The notes under the pieces: model-generated
Database searches by the model: none
Told to the model about the DNA's origin: nothing
Seen by the model: the letters and a program-made list of their open reading frames with translations, nothing else
Position numbers and translations under genes: made by a program
Shown here: in pieces, positions 44,751 to 55,299 of the stretch
How positions within the stretch are numbered: position 1 is the first letter of the stretch
How the letters are laid out: each line of letters opens with the position of its first letter
Origin: Lautropia sp.
GTDB lineage: Bacteria; Pseudomonadota; Gammaproteobacteria; Burkholderiales; Burkholderiaceae_E
Length of the DNA: 64,000 nucleotides
Assembly (NCBI GenBank): GCA_030527825.1
Contig: JAUNAC010000001.1
Location: forward strand, 806,001 to 870,000
Direction of reading: 5' to 3'

Positions 44751-46216
44751 AACACAAGGTGCGGCATATCCATTTTGTAGGCATTGGTGGTGCCGGGATG
44801 AGTGGCATCGCGGAAGTGATGCTCAATCTGGGTTATCGGGTGAGTGGTTCAGATATTTCTCGTTCAGGTGTGCTGGATCGTCTGGAGCATTTGGGTGCAG
44901 AGGTTTTCGTTGGGCATAGTGCGGAGCATGTTGCCCATGCGGATTGTGTGGTCGTGTCTACTGCTGTTAGTTCAGATAATCCTGAGGTTCGGTGCGCCCG
45001 TGCCAGGCAGGTTCCTGTAGTCCCTCGGGCATTGATGTTGGCTGAGCTGATGAAGCTCAAATATGGTGTTGCCATTGCCGGTACCCATGGGAAAACGACA
45101 ACGACCAGTCTAGTAGCCAGCATCTTGGCTAAAGCTGGTCTGGATCCTACTTTTGTCATCGGAGGGCGCCTCAACAGTGCGGGCGTCAATGCACGACTAG
45201 GCGGTGGAGAATACATAGTTGTTGAGGCGGATGAGTCTGACGCGTCTTTCCTGAATTTGTTACCCATGATTGCGGCCGTGACGAATATTGACGCGGATCA
45301 CATGGATACCTACGGTCATGATATGGCTCGCTTGAAGCAGGCATTCGTCGATTTTCTGAATCGATTGCCCTTCTATGGTGCTGCCGTGTTGTGTATGGAT
45401 GATCAGCACACGCGCGAGATCATGCCGTTTGTCTCCAAACCGATGATCAGCTATGGGTTGAGTGAAGGGGCACACATCCGAGCTGTGGATGTCCGTCCAG
45501 AAGGGGACAGCATGCGATTCCGGGTTGTCCGGGGTGCGGACACACCATTGGATGTGTCCTTGGCACTCAGCGGAGAGCACAATGTGCGCAATGCGCTTGC
45601 CGCTATTGCCATAGCCCAGGAATTGGGCGTCAAGGCGCAGGCCATCACGGCAGCTTTGTCGGAATTTCGCGGAGTTGGCCGACGTTTTGAACGGTATGGA
45701 GAGGTTTCTGTGCCGGTGTCTTCGAATGAGGATGCTACGCGGACTGGTCAAGAGGCAACTGCTTCAGGTACCTTTACGTTGATAGATGATTATGGGCATC
45801 ATCCTGTGGAAATTGCCGCAACGTTGCGGGCAGCCCGTGGTGCCTTTCCAGGCAGGCGCCTGGTACTTGCTTTTCAGCCGCATCGTTATTCTCGGACAAG
45901 AGACCTCTTTGAGGATTTTATTCCGGTGCTTAGCCTTGCTGACCAGTTGATCCTGACAGAAGTCTACGCGGCAGGGGAAGAGCCGATAGTGGCAGCTGAT
46001 GGGCGGGCACTGGTACGTGCTGTCAGGCTGGCCAGCCAGCGCGATCCTCTGTTTGTTTCTGATGTCACTGACTTACCGGCGGCTGTGTTAGGTCTGGTTA
46101 GGGCGGATGACATCGTTATCACGATGGGGGCTGGCAGTATCGGCACGGTAGCCTCCCAGATCGTCAATCGAATGGCTCGTTCTACACAGCCGCAATCAGG
46201 AGCCGGTCATGACTAA
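44747..46216 (+). CDS. murC: UDP-MurNAc:L-alanine ligase
   Basis: Starts stem-peptide assembly by adding L-Ala to UDP-MurNAc. The 489-residue protein begins [18 protein letters not shown], has the ATP loop [10 protein letters not shown] at 111-120, [23 protein letters not shown] and, in the C-terminal domain, [14 protein letters not shown]. Between RRFERYGEV and TLIDDYGHH is a segment of about 24 residues (319-342, rich in Ser/Thr/Glu) absent from E. coli MurC as I recall it. Overlaps murG by four bases and ddl by eight. Confidence 0.96.
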   Translation: MKHKVRHIHFVGIGGAGMSGIAEVMLNLGYRVSGSDISRSGVLDRLEHLGAEVFVGHSAEHVAHADCVVVSTAVSSDNPEVRCARARQVPVVPRALMLAELMKLKYGVAIAGTHGKTTTTSLVASILAKAGLDPTFVIGGRLNSAGVNARLGGGEYIVVEADESDASFLNLLPMIAAVTNIDADHMDTYGHDMARLKQAFVDFLNRLPFYGAAVLCMDDQHTREIMPFVSKPMISYGLSEGAHIRAVDVRPEGDSMRFRVVRGADTPLDVSLALSGEHNVRNALAAIAIAQELGVKAQAITAALSEFRGVGRRFERYGEVSVPVSSNEDATRTGQEATASGTFTLIDDYGHHPVEIAATLRAARGAFPGRRLVLAFQPHRYSRTRDLFEDFIPVLSLADQLILTEVYAAGEEPIVAADGRALVRAVRLASQRDPLFVSDVTDLPAAVLGLVRADDIVITMGAGSIGTVASQIVNRMARSTQPQSGAGHD

Positions 46217-47207
46217 ATCGTTGAGCCCCTTGCCATGCCCAGTGAATCCCGCATCACTGGGTCGGGTTGTCGTCCTGATGGGGGGCTATTCATCTGAACG
46301 TAAGGTATCCCTGGATTCGGGACAAAATGTTTTGAAAGCTCTAAGGGATCAGGGGGTAGACGCGGAGGGGTTTGATCCGAAAGAACGCTCTCTCGGCGAT
46401 TTGGAGAAGGCTGGTTTTGATCGTGCCTTCATTGCGTTACATGGGCGTTATGGTGAGGATGGCACGATTCAGGGGGTTCTGGAAATGATCGGGATTCCCT
46501 ATACCGGTTCGGGCGTAATGGCTTCTGCCATGGCTACTGACAAAATTAGTACCAAGCAGATGTGGCAGGCGGGTCGTTTGCCGACGCCGCCTTGGGAAGT
46601 GTTGCTGGGGCCGCATCAGCTGGCCGGATTGGCTGAACGTCTGGGATTGCCTCTGATCATCAAGCCCCCTCATGAAGGATCGACCTTGGGTTTGACAAGG
46701 GTCGATTCACTGGATCGACTGCCTGCAGCCTATGAGCGGGCTGCAGATATTGATTTTCCTGTACTAGCAGAGCGTTTTGTGCAGGGGCGGGAGTTGACTG
46801 TGGCGGTGATCGGTTCGGGGGCCACCGCACGGGCATTGCCCATTGTAGAAATACGGGCGCCGAATGGGAATTACGACTATCACAATAAATATTTCACGAA
46901 CGATACCCGCTACCTGTGCCCAGCCCCGTTGGTCCCAGCTTTGACAGAGGATATTGCTGCATTGGCGGAGGCCGCATATCGAGCTGTGGGGTGTGACGGT
47001 TGGGGGCGTGTTGACGTTATGCTTGATGATGCGACTCAGCGTCCTTGGTTGCTTGAAGTAAATACCTCACCGGGGATGACCAGCCACTCATTAGTGCCTA
47101 TGGCTGCCCGGGCAGCAGGCATTTCCTATGAAGATTTGGTATTGGGGTTGGCTGCCAGTGCGTCGCTAAAAATACAAAGACGTGTTGCATTGGAGGCAAT
47201 GGAGTGA
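46209..47207 (+). CDS. ddl: D-alanine--D-alanine ligase
   Basis: Makes the D-Ala-D-Ala dipeptide used by MurF. The 332-residue ATP-grasp enzyme shows [42 protein letters not shown], and the C-terminal [17 protein letters not shown] with the metal-binding Glu/Asn. Start ATG 46209 lies within the end of murC, and its stop overlaps the GTG of ftsQ (GTGA). Confidence 0.96.
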   Translation: MTKSLSPLPCPVNPASLGRVVVLMGGYSSERKVSLDSGQNVLKALRDQGVDAEGFDPKERSLGDLEKAGFDRAFIALHGRYGEDGTIQGVLEMIGIPYTGSGVMASAMATDKISTKQMWQAGRLPTPPWEVLLGPHQLAGLAERLGLPLIIKPPHEGSTLGLTRVDSLDRLPAAYERAADIDFPVLAERFVQGRELTVAVIGSGATARALPIVEIRAPNGNYDYHNKYFTNDTRYLCPAPLVPALTEDIAALAEAAYRAVGCDGWGRVDVMLDDATQRPWLLEVNTSPGMTSHSLVPMAARAAGISYEDLVLGLAASASLKIQRRVALEAME

Positions 47208-48001
47208 ATTTATGGCATGATCCGCGCGCATTGAATACCGTCACTAATATCATGGTGATGGTGGCGTTTTTGTGTCTGTTGCTGGCGGGCGTTGCCTGGA
47301 TTGGTCAACGACCGGTTTTCGATCTGCGTGCTATCGAAGTTGGGCCAGTCAATGGTCGTAAGCTGGATCATGTAAATAAGAGGGTCATGGACGTACTGGG
47401 TGTTAATCGTCTGGAAGGAAATTTTTTTACGGTGGGCCTTGACCGCGTTCGCGAAAGTTTTGAACAGGTGCCATGGGTGCGCCGTGCGGAAGTGCGTCGC
47501 ATTTGGCCAAACCGGATTTTTGTGGCACTGGAAGAGCATCAGGTATTGGCGCGTTGGAAGGGGCCTCCTGGACGATTTGTCAATACGCATGGAGAGCTGT
47601 TTTCAGTGAATCCTGACGGACTCGAATTACGCCGCGTCAGACTTCTTCTTTCAGGACCTGATGGTAGTCAGACTTTAGTGACTCGTCGCTATGATGAGTT
47701 AGCACATCAGTTATTGCCGCTGTCGATGCAGCCTGTGGAGCTTGATCTATCTGATCGGCAGTCATGGACGGCGAAGTTGGACAGCGGAATTACCCTAAAG
47801 TTGGGGCGTGATGAAGGAGTCCCTGTAGCAGATCGTGTGGCCAGATGGGTTACGGCACAACCTCTTATCCAGGCGCGTCTCAATGGTCGTACCGAGGTTG
47901 TCGATCTACGCTATCCAAATGGTTTTGCCGTTCGGGCTCCTGGCGCATTGGAGCAGCAGCACAGTAGCCATTCTTTCAACCATTTTGACAATGTTCACTA
48001 A
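47204..48001 (+). CDS. ftsQ: Cell division protein FtsQ
   Basis: A bitopic divisome protein bridging early and late components. The 265-residue product starts with GTG 47204. One membrane segment (IMVMVAFLCLLLAGVAWIG) is followed by a POTRA domain (FDLRAIEVGPV to VPWVRRAEVRRIWPNRIFVAL) and the beta domain that binds FtsB. Its stop is 15 bases before ftsA. Confidence 0.94.
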   Translation: MNLWHDPRALNTVTNIMVMVAFLCLLLAGVAWIGQRPVFDLRAIEVGPVNGRKLDHVNKRVMDVLGVNRLEGNFFTVGLDRVRESFEQVPWVRRAEVRRIWPNRIFVALEEHQVLARWKGPPGRFVNTHGELFSVNPDGLELRRVRLLLSGPDGSQTLVTRRYDELAHQLLPLSMQPVELDLSDRQSWTAKLDSGITLKLGRDEGVPVADRVARWVTAQPLIQARLNGRTEVVDLRYPNGFAVRAPGALEQQHSSHSFNHFDNVH

Positions 48002-48016
48002 GTACCGGGACAGATC

Positions 48017-49249
48017 ATGACACGCGACAATAAAGATCTGCTAGTGGGCCTGGATATCGGTACCTCCAAAGTGGTGGCGATTGTGGCCGAACTGCACGCG
48101 GATGGCGAGATTGAGGTCATTGGCACAGGACAACATGAGTCACGTGGCTTGAAGAAGGGGGTGGTCGTTGATATTGAAAAAACGGTTGCTTCTATTCAAG
48201 CAGCTCTTGAAGAAGCGGAGTTGACTTCCGGCCACAAGATTCAACAGGTGGTCACTGGTATTGCAGGAAGCCATATCCGTAGTTTTAACTCTATCGGGAT
48301 GGTTCCTACCAAAGCCAAGGAAGTCACAGAAGCAGACGTTGCGCAGGTTATTGAGACAGCCAAGGCAGTTGCTATCCCCACTGACCAACAAATTCTTCAC
48401 GTATTGCCGCAAGAGTTCATCATCGATGGTCAGGAGGACATTCGTGAACCCGTAGGAATGAGTGGTGTACGGCTCGATGTCAAGGTTCATGTCGTGACTG
48501 GCGCTGTTTCTGCTGTGCAAAACATTATCAAATGCGTGCGCCGCTGCGGTCTAGCTGTTCAGGATTTGATTCTGCAACCTCTTGCTTCCGCCAATGCAGT
48601 CTTGACGGTTGATGAAAAGGAGTTGGGGGTTGCCTTGGTGGACATCGGAGGCGGGACGACCGACATTGCCATTTTTGTGGGCGGGTCGATACGTCATACA
48701 GCAGTGATTCCTGTGGCTGGTGATCAGATTACGAACGATATTGCCATGGCATTGCGGACCCCCACTGCAGATGCGGAAGATATTAAGCTTAGATACGGTT
48801 TGGCTAAGCCGACATTGGCGAATCCAGGCGATAAGATCGAAGTACCGGGCATTGGAGATCGGGGGCCCAGATCTCTCTCCCGCCAGGGCTTGGCATCTGT
48901 GATTGAACCCCGGGTGGAAGAGCTGTTTCAGATGGTTCAGCAGACAGTCCGTGAATCTGGCTATGAAGAATCGGTATCTTCTGGAATCGTTTTGACCGGT
49001 GGGTCTAGTCTACTGCCTGGCATGGTTGAATTGGCGGAGGATATTTTTCTGAAACCGGTACGCGTTGGTGCACCTGCTTATAGCGGGAGTCTGTCGGATG
49101 TAGTTAGAACCCCGAGGTATGCGACGGCTATGGGTTTATTGGAAGAGGCCCGCCAGCAGCGGTTACGTGGGAGAAAGGTTGCGGAGCAGTCTGGATCCTT
49201 CCGGGACACGATTCGGCGCATGAAAGAATGGTTTTTCGGGAGTTTTTGA
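48017..49249 (+). CDS. ftsA: Cell division protein FtsA
   Basis: Actin-like ATPase that tethers FtsZ to the membrane. In the 410-residue protein VGLDIGTSKVVAIV (phosphate 1), ALVDIGGGTTDIAIF (phosphate 2) and VLTGGSSLLPGM (adenosine) are present, and the C-terminal amphipathic helix FRDTIRRMKEWFFGSF supplies the membrane anchor. Normal length. A 159-base gap separates it from ftsZ. Confidence 0.97.
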   Translation: MTRDNKDLLVGLDIGTSKVVAIVAELHADGEIEVIGTGQHESRGLKKGVVVDIEKTVASIQAALEEAELTSGHKIQQVVTGIAGSHIRSFNSIGMVPTKAKEVTEADVAQVIETAKAVAIPTDQQILHVLPQEFIIDGQEDIREPVGMSGVRLDVKVHVVTGAVSAVQNIIKCVRRCGLAVQDLILQPLASANAVLTVDEKELGVALVDIGGGTTDIAIFVGGSIRHTAVIPVAGDQITNDIAMALRTPTADAEDIKLRYGLAKPTLANPGDKIEVPGIGDRGPRSLSRQGLASVIEPRVEELFQMVQQTVRESGYEESVSSGIVLTGGSSLLPGMVELAEDIFLKPVRVGAPAYSGSLSDVVRTPRYATAMGLLEEARQQRLRGRKVAEQSGSFRDTIRRMKEWFFGSF

Positions 49250-49408
49250 GCCAGAATTGCGCTTGATCCCGAATAATCACAGAGCCGCCAGAGAGGGTGG
49301 CAGTAGGGGGTGGTATCCTTGCCCGGTGCTACCTCCGCCAGTCTGCGGGCATAAGTTTGGGGTAGTGCGCCTGACGGCTGTTCATTCAAAACAGGAGGTT
49401 TTTCAGCT

Positions 49409-50569
49409 ATGACATTCAAAATGTTGGAAACAGATGTCGATGGTGCCGTCATCAAGGTGGTGGGCGTCGGCGGTGGCGGAGGAAATGCCGTCAACCATAT
49501 GGTTAATCGTGGTGTTCAGGGAGTAGAGTTTATTGCGGTCAATACGGACCGTCAGGCTCTGGCGCGCTCACTAGCCGGCCGAACTATTCAACTAGGAGAT
49601 GCCGGTCTGGGTGCTGGCGCCAATCCAGAGGCTGGCAGGGCTGCCGCACAGGCTGAACGTGGCAATATCCGAGCCGCGTTGGAAGGGGCCAACATGGTAT
49701 TCATTACGGCCGGGATGGGTAAGGGCACTGGTACCGGGGCTTCGCCTGTCGTGGCCGAAATCGCGAAGGAGCTCGGTATCCTGACGGTTGGTGTTGTGAC
49801 AAAACCTTTCAATTATGAAGGAAGTCGCAAGCAGCGTGTGGCCGATGAAGGTATCGAGAATCTGATCGGGCAGGTGGACTCTCTGATTGTGGTCCTTAAT
49901 GAAAAGCTTTTCGAGGTGATGGATGAAGATGCCACACTGGAAGATGCTTTCAAGCGGGCAGACGATGTCTTGCATAATGCGGTCGCAGGGATTGCCGAAA
50001 TCATCAATGTGCCAGGTCTAGTTAACGTCGACTTTGCTGACGTCAAGACCATTATGGGTGAACAAGGTAAGGCTATGATGGGTATTGGTGAGGCTTCCGG
50101 TCTGGATCGCGCCCGACTGGCAGCCGAGCAAGCCGTGTCATCTCCGCTGCTTGATGGCGTCGATCTGCACGGTGCCCGCGGAGTGATTGTTAATATCACC
50201 GCCAGCCGCTCACTGAAATTGCGGGAAACCAATGAGGTTATCAATACCATCAAGCAGTTTTGTGCGGAAGACGCAACAATCATCCACGGTACGGTCTATG
50301 ATGAGGACATGGAAGACTCTCTGCGGGTCACCGTCGTGGCAACCGGTATCGGTAAAGTTGTTCGCAAACCGCAGTTGGTGTCTCAGCCTGCAGTTAAAAC
50401 TGGTACTGACGATTTCGCCGTGGATACGGTTGATGCCATCGGGGGGATTGATGAGCCGAATGTATTCAGGAATCCACGAAGCCAGGCTGCAGAGCGCGTG
50501 AGTGCCATGTCGCAAAAGGGGGTGGAGCGTCTGGATATTCCTGCCTTCCTGCGCCGCCAGGCCGATTGA
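49409..50569 (+). CDS. ftsZ: Cell division GTPase FtsZ with altered signature motif
   Basis: Tubulin-like GTPase that forms the Z ring. The 386-residue protein has VGVGGGGGNAV at the N-terminus, GAGANPEAGR, the T7 catalytic loop NVDFADVKTIM, and the C-terminal tip DIPAFLRRQAD that binds FtsA and ZipA. The signature motif, normally GMGGGTGTGAAP, reads GMGKGTGTGASP: residue 105 is Lys (AAG at 49721-49723) where a glycine is otherwise nearly invariant. A single FtsZ gene in the normal dcw position suggests a working protein, so the change is likely tolerated or compensated. AGGAGG lies 10 bases before the ATG. Promoter elements in 49250-49408 could not be fixed. Confidence 0.97.
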   Translation: MTFKMLETDVDGAVIKVVGVGGGGGNAVNHMVNRGVQGVEFIAVNTDRQALARSLAGRTIQLGDAGLGAGANPEAGRAAAQAERGNIRAALEGANMVFITAGMGKGTGTGASPVVAEIAKELGILTVGVVTKPFNYEGSRKQRVADEGIENLIGQVDSLIVVLNEKLFEVMDEDATLEDAFKRADDVLHNAVAGIAEIINVPGLVNVDFADVKTIMGEQGKAMMGIGEASGLDRARLAAEQAVSSPLLDGVDLHGARGVIVNITASRSLKLRETNEVINTIKQFCAEDATIIHGTVYDEDMEDSLRVTVVATGIGKVVRKPQLVSQPAVKTGTDDFAVDTVDAIGGIDEPNVFRNPRSQAAERVSAMSQKGVERLDIPAFLRRQAD

Positions 50570-50767
50570 TTGCGTGTTTTTGCTCTAGTTCGGGTACGTT
50601 TTGATCCCTGGGAACTGAAGGCATGACTACATGGTCCTAAAGTTCTCCAGGGGAAATCGTTCCTGAGCCTGAGCTTTTTGGTGTTTGTCTGCAGGTGAGC
50701 TAGTCGTATTGCGGGATTTTGTTCTGGCCCAGGATGTTTGTGGCCTTTGGACTGACGGAGCTGGAAG

Positions 50768-51694
50768 ATGTTGAGACAGAAAACCTTGCGCAGGCCTGTG
50801 CAGGCAATAGGCATTGGGCTGCACTCGGGGCAGCGAGTCTCTCTCAACATCAAACCTAGCACTGTTGACACCGGGATCGTTTTCCGCCGGGTGGATCTGG
50901 ATCCTGTTGTAGATCTGCCTGCATTTGCACACCGGATTACCGATACTCGTCTGAATACCACATTGTCAGCAGATACCGAAGGGCCTGGACTGCAGGTGGC
51001 TGTTCACACGATTGAGCATCTGATGTCCGCATTGGCTGGATTGGGTATTGACAATGCCCAAATAGACATTACTGCCAGTGAAGTGCCCATACTGGATGGG
51101 TCGGCAGGGTCTTTTGTGTATTTGCTTCAGTCGGCTGGTATTGAGGAGCAGTCGGCACCAAAGCGTTTTATACGCATCAGAAAGAGCATTCTGATCAAAG
51201 ACGGTGACAAGTGGGTGCGATTGGACCCATATGAGGGATTTAAGCTGAGTTTCGAGATCGCTTTTGGCCAGGCAGCCATTGATGCGACTGGGCAGCGAAT
51301 TGAAATAGATTTTTCCACGACCTCCTACATCAAGGAAATAGCCCGGGCTCGGACATTTGTGATGGCGAGCGAAGTCGAGCTGTTGCGAAAACACGGGCTG
51401 GCGTTGGGCGGAAGCCTGGACAACGCAATTGTCGTAGATGATGACAGAGTGTTGAATAGTGATGGTCTGCGCTATCGCGACGAGTTTGCCAAACACAAGG
51501 CATTGGATGCTATTGGGGATTTGTATTTGATAGGTCACCCTATTCTCGGGGCCTATCATGCTCGTAAATCAGGCCACTACATGAATAATTTGCTGGTTCG
51601 AGCGGTTCTGGATGATCCAGAAAGTTATGAGATAGCCACGTTCCATCAGCGCCGGAATGCGCCTGCTTTTTCGCTGGACTGGGGCGGAGCTTGA
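50768..51694 (+). CDS. lpxC: UDP-3-O-acyl-N-acetylglucosamine deacetylase
   Basis: Zinc enzyme for the committed step of lipid A synthesis. The 308-residue protein has [12 protein letters not shown], the zinc-binding [17 protein letters not shown] (His84), EVPILDGSA, and [17 protein letters not shown] with the other zinc His and Asp. The 198 bases after ftsZ hold no gene. Last gene of the dcw cluster, converging on dciA. Confidence 0.97.
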   Translation: MLRQKTLRRPVQAIGIGLHSGQRVSLNIKPSTVDTGIVFRRVDLDPVVDLPAFAHRITDTRLNTTLSADTEGPGLQVAVHTIEHLMSALAGLGIDNAQIDITASEVPILDGSAGSFVYLLQSAGIEEQSAPKRFIRIRKSILIKDGDKWVRLDPYEGFKLSFEIAFGQAAIDATGQRIEIDFSTTSYIKEIARARTFVMASEVELLRKHGLALGGSLDNAIVVDDDRVLNSDGLRYRDEFAKHKALDAIGDLYLIGHPILGAYHARKSGHYMNNLLVRAVLDDPESYEIATFHQRRNAPAFSLDWGGA

Positions 51695-51720
51695 TGAGAT
51701 GGCTCTGAATGTTTACCGGT

Positions 51721-52275
51721 TTATCCCGGATTTTGGTCGTCCAGCAGATATTCACGCTGTCTGGTGACGAAGGTTTCCAGGGCGGAACGCAATTCGGGCG
51801 TGATGTGCTCGGAGGCCGCTAGTTCCGCCAGAACTTCGACAGAGCGAGGGGAAACCGCTGCTTTCCTGGCAGAAGGGAGGGGCAAGGCAGGTGTTGATGT
51901 GTAGGGCCGGAATTTCACCCGGTTGATCAACCAGCCCCGGGCTTGAAGCCCGTCTATGACCCTTGGCTCGTATTGCCGCAGGCGCGCCGCCATGGCGCTT
52001 GAGGACGCTGTGACCAGAAGGGTCTGGCGTTCGAGTTTGATGGGTGTGAGTTGAATAGAAGGCAATACGGCATGAAGGTCACTGCGTAGGCGGTTTAGCC
52101 GATACCATATCTGCCATAGCTCAGGGGCGCGGCTTTTCAGATAATCGAACATCGGGCGGCCTTCCCGGTCTCGCTCCCGGCTGGAAGTGCGCTGCCGACT
52201 GAAGGATCGTTGCAATTTCGATACATCGAGGCCGTTAGAACGTGCGGACAAGGGCGATGGTCGGGTTGTAGTCAT
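51721..52275 (-). CDS. DciA-like (DUF721) replicative helicase loader
   Basis: A 184-residue protein from ATG 52275 (MTTTRPSPL); the frame is open to 52320. The DUF721 domain occupies about residues 45-125 (LRSDLHAVLPSIQLTPIKLERQTLLVTASSSAMAARLRQYEP in pieces). DciA proteins help load the replicative helicase DnaB in bacteria lacking DnaC. The N-terminus is basic and Ser-rich, and the C-terminus contains a predicted helix. The gene lies divergently from secA and converges on lpxC, a common betaproteobacterial arrangement. Confidence 0.8.
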   Translation of the reverse strand: MTTTRPSPLSARSNGLDVSKLQRSFSRQRTSSRERDREGRPMFDYLKSRAPELWQIWYRLNRLRSDLHAVLPSIQLTPIKLERQTLLVTASSSAMAARLRQYEPRVIDGLQARGWLINRVKFRPYTSTPALPLPSARKAAVSPRSVEVLAELAASEHITPELRSALETFVTRQREYLLDDQNPG

Positions 52276-52405
52276 TTGCAGTAGGCTTTGGCGATTGAAT
52301 GCTAGGTCGCGTGATAACATTTTCAGTTCACTTTGCCAAGGTCAGGCGAGATTACCCCGGCATGTTGCCGAGACTGGCATGGTCGCCTGCTGAATCCTCC
52401 CACCA

Positions 52406-55213
52406 ATGTTCCAGACACTATTGACCAGCATTTTCGGTAGCCGAAATTCCAGGCTCCTGAAACAATACCGTCGCCGGGTTGTGCGTATTAATGCACTGGA
52501 GGCCCAGATGGAGGGGCTGACCGACGATGAACTGCGTGAAAAGACGCGTGAATTCCAGGTCAGGATCCAGCAGGAAACTGCTTCCGGCAAAGCGGTAGGA
52601 GATGTACTGGATGCTATCCTGCCGGAAGCGTTTGCCGTATGCCGCGAAGGCTCAAAGCGTATTTTGGGGATGCGGCATTTTGATGTGCAGATGCTTGGTG
52701 CCATGGTTCTCCATGACGGCAAGATATCTGAAATGCGCACAGGTGAAGGGAAGACCCTGACAGCTACCTTGGCGGTCTACCTGAACGCGTTAGCTGGTCG
52801 CGGCGTACACGTTGTTACCGTTAATGATTACCTGGCTCAGCGTGATGCTGCCTGGATGGGGCGGTTGTACAACTTTCTGGGATTGTCCGTAGGGGTCATT
52901 GTTGCCCAGCAGCCACCTGACCAGAAACGGGCAGCCTATCAGGCCGATATTACGTACGGCACGAACAATGAGTACGGGTTTGATTACCTGCGTGACAATA
53001 TGGTGTACGACGCTGCGTCGCGTATGCAGCGTAAGTTGTTTTTTGCCATTGTTGATGAAGTGGACTCCATCCTCATTGACGAAGCAAGAACTCCCCTGAT
53101 TATTTCTGGACCCGCGGAGGAGAATGCCGAGCTATATGTTCGCATGAATGCGGTGCCGCCTATGCTGACGCCAATGGAGGCGGAACCAAAACCGGGAGAG
53201 CCAGACCCGGCAGGCGATTACTGGGTTGATCACAAAGCACATCAGGTATATCTCTCTGAAGCTGGCCATGAACATGCGGAACAAATCCTGACCGACCTTG
53301 GTCTATTGCCACAGGGAGCCAGCCTTTACGATGCCGCCAATATTTCGTTGGTGCACCATTTGATGGTCGCGCTGCGTGCGCATACGCTTTTCCTGCGTGA
53401 TCAGCAGTATGTGGTTCAGAACGGTGAGGTTGTCATCGTTGATGAATTCACAGGACGCTTGATGTCGGGGCGGCGCTGGTCTGATGGGCTGCATCAGGCT
53501 GTGGAAGCCAAAGAAGGCGTAAAGATTCAGGCTGAAAATCAGACGCTGGCCTCCATTACCTTCCAGAATTACTTCCGGATGTATGAAAAACTGGCTGGTA
53601 TGACCGGTACTGCCGATACGGAAGCCTATGAATTCCAGGAAATCTATAACCTGGAAACGGTGGTCGTTCCCACGCACCGGCCCATGGTGCGCAATGACAT
53701 GCAGGATCTGGTCTATCGTACTGCCAAGGAAAAGTACGATGCCATTCTGGCCGATATCAGAGATTGTTATGAACGTGGCCAGCCTGTATTGGTGGGCACC
53801 ACGTCCATTGAAAATTCAGAGCTTGTATCGGGCCTCCTGAAAAAGGCCAAGCTGCCACACAACGTGCTCAATGCCAAGCAGCACGAGAGAGAGGCAGAAA
53901 TCGTTGCTCAGGCTGGGCGTCCTCGCCAGATCACCATTGCAACCAATATGGCTGGTCGGGGGACAGATATCGAGCTGGGTGGCAGTCGTTCGGGTGTGAT
54001 TGCCGCTATCGAAGCGCGAACTGACCTGGACAGCGAAGCCAAGCAGGCGGAGATTGCCCGTTTTCAGGAAGAGTGGCAGGCAGTGCACGAAGAGGTGCTG
54101 GCTAAAGGCGGTCTGCATATCATTGGCACGGAACGGCATGAGTCCCGTCGTATCGACAATCAGCTGCGCGGTCGTGCAGGGCGCCAGGGGGATAAGGGGT
54201 CTTCCCGGTTCTACCTGTCCATGGACGATCCATTGCTGAAGATATTCGCCGGAGATCGTTTGAAGGCCATCATGGATCGCCTCAAATTGCCGGAGGGCGA
54301 GGCCATTGAGTCTGGGCTGGTGTCTCGTGCCATTGAATCGGCTCAGCGCAAGGTGGAAGCCCGCAATTTCGATATCCGAAAACAGTTGCTGGATTATGAC
54401 GATGTTGCCAACGAGCAGCGAAAAGTAATCTACTCGCACAGGAATGAACTGCTGGACACTCATGATGTGTCAGAGGTGATCACGAATTTGCGCCATGGTG
54501 CGCTAGAAGAGGTCTTCAGACGTCACGTTCCCGAGGGGAGTGTCGAGGAACAGTGGGATATAGCAGGTCTGGAACAGGAACTGCGTCATGACTGGCAACT
54601 TCCCGTGCGTGTTGCCGAATGGCTGAAGGAAAATGAAGACTTAGATGATGAGGCCGTCCAGACCCGGATTATCGAGGAGGCTGATAGGCTTTATCGGGAC
54701 AAGACGGACCGGGTAGGTTCTGAAGCCTTCGTTGGATTTGAACGCTCCATCATGCTGCAGTCCATAGATCAGCACTGGCGCGAGCATCTGTCTGCTCTGG
54801 AGCATTTACGCCAAGGTATCCATTTGAGGGGGTATGCCCAGCAGAATCCCAAGCAGGAGTACAAGCGCGAGGCATTTGATCTGTTCGAGAACCTGCTGGG
54901 AGTAATCCGGACTGAAGTCAGCCGCGTTCTGATGAATGTTCAGATTCAGTCGGCGGCTGAAGCCGAACAGGTTGCCGAGCAGTTGGAGGACCGGGCTGAG
55001 CAGGCAGCGGAAGGTGCGCGTTTGATGCATGAAGATTCACAGAGTTTGCCGGATACCGTTGTCGGGTCTGCGGACGAGTTATCTGCCCCGCGTCAGACCT
55101 CCATGTCTGGCGAGCAGGGGCGATTGAGTGGGACTCATCATGTGGGACGCAATGACCTTTGTCCCTGTGGCTCAGGGAAAAAGTACAAGCATTGCCATGG
55201 TCGATTAGTCTGA
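52406..55213 (+). CDS. secA: Preprotein translocase ATPase SecA
   Basis: Motor that drives secretory proteins through SecYEG. The 935-residue protein has Walker A MRTGEGKT (about 110-117), [17 protein letters not shown] (Walker B), the preprotein cross-linking and helical domains, [15 protein letters not shown] (motif V region), [12 protein letters not shown] (motif VI region) and the C-terminal zinc-binding tail [14 protein letters not shown], which contacts SecB. Normal size. The 130-base gap to the divergent dciA should hold both promoters. Confidence 0.98.
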   Translation: MFQTLLTSIFGSRNSRLLKQYRRRVVRINALEAQMEGLTDDELREKTREFQVRIQQETASGKAVGDVLDAILPEAFAVCREGSKRILGMRHFDVQMLGAMVLHDGKISEMRTGEGKTLTATLAVYLNALAGRGVHVVTVNDYLAQRDAAWMGRLYNFLGLSVGVIVAQQPPDQKRAAYQADITYGTNNEYGFDYLRDNMVYDAASRMQRKLFFAIVDEVDSILIDEARTPLIISGPAEENAELYVRMNAVPPMLTPMEAEPKPGEPDPAGDYWVDHKAHQVYLSEAGHEHAEQILTDLGLLPQGASLYDAANISLVHHLMVALRAHTLFLRDQQYVVQNGEVVIVDEFTGRLMSGRRWSDGLHQAVEAKEGVKIQAENQTLASITFQNYFRMYEKLAGMTGTADTEAYEFQEIYNLETVVVPTHRPMVRNDMQDLVYRTAKEKYDAILADIRDCYERGQPVLVGTTSIENSELVSGLLKKAKLPHNVLNAKQHEREAEIVAQAGRPRQITIATNMAGRGTDIELGGSRSGVIAAIEARTDLDSEAKQAEIARFQEEWQAVHEEVLAKGGLHIIGTERHESRRIDNQLRGRAGRQGDKGSSRFYLSMDDPLLKIFAGDRLKAIMDRLKLPEGEAIESGLVSRAIESAQRKVEARNFDIRKQLLDYDDVANEQRKVIYSHRNELLDTHDVSEVITNLRHGALEEVFRRHVPEGSVEEQWDIAGLEQELRHDWQLPVRVAEWLKENEDLDDEAVQTRIIEEADRLYRDKTDRVGSEAFVGFERSIMLQSIDQHWREHLSALEHLRQGIHLRGYAQQNPKQEYKREAFDLFENLLGVIRTEVSRVLMNVQIQSAAEAEQVAEQLEDRAEQAAEGARLMHEDSQSLPDTVVGSADELSAPRQTSMSGEQGRLSGTHHVGRNDLCPCGSGKKYKHCHGRLV

Positions 55214-55220
55214 CAGACCT

Positions 55221-55272
55221 ACAGCCAGGCACAGGAAAGGGGTATGGCGCATGCGCCACCGTGTCTGGCTGT
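55221..55272. other. Long intergenic hairpin between secA and argJ
   Basis: The outer arms ACAGCCAGGCAC (55221-55232) and GTGTCTGGCTGT (55261-55272) pair over 12 positions with one mismatch. Inside lies the perfect 14-bp palindrome TGGCGCATGCGCCA (55245-55258). No T-run follows. It could be a terminator-like or leader structure for argJ. Confidence 0.55.
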
Positions 55273-55299
55273 ATTGAAAACAAGAACTCGGAGGCCAAT

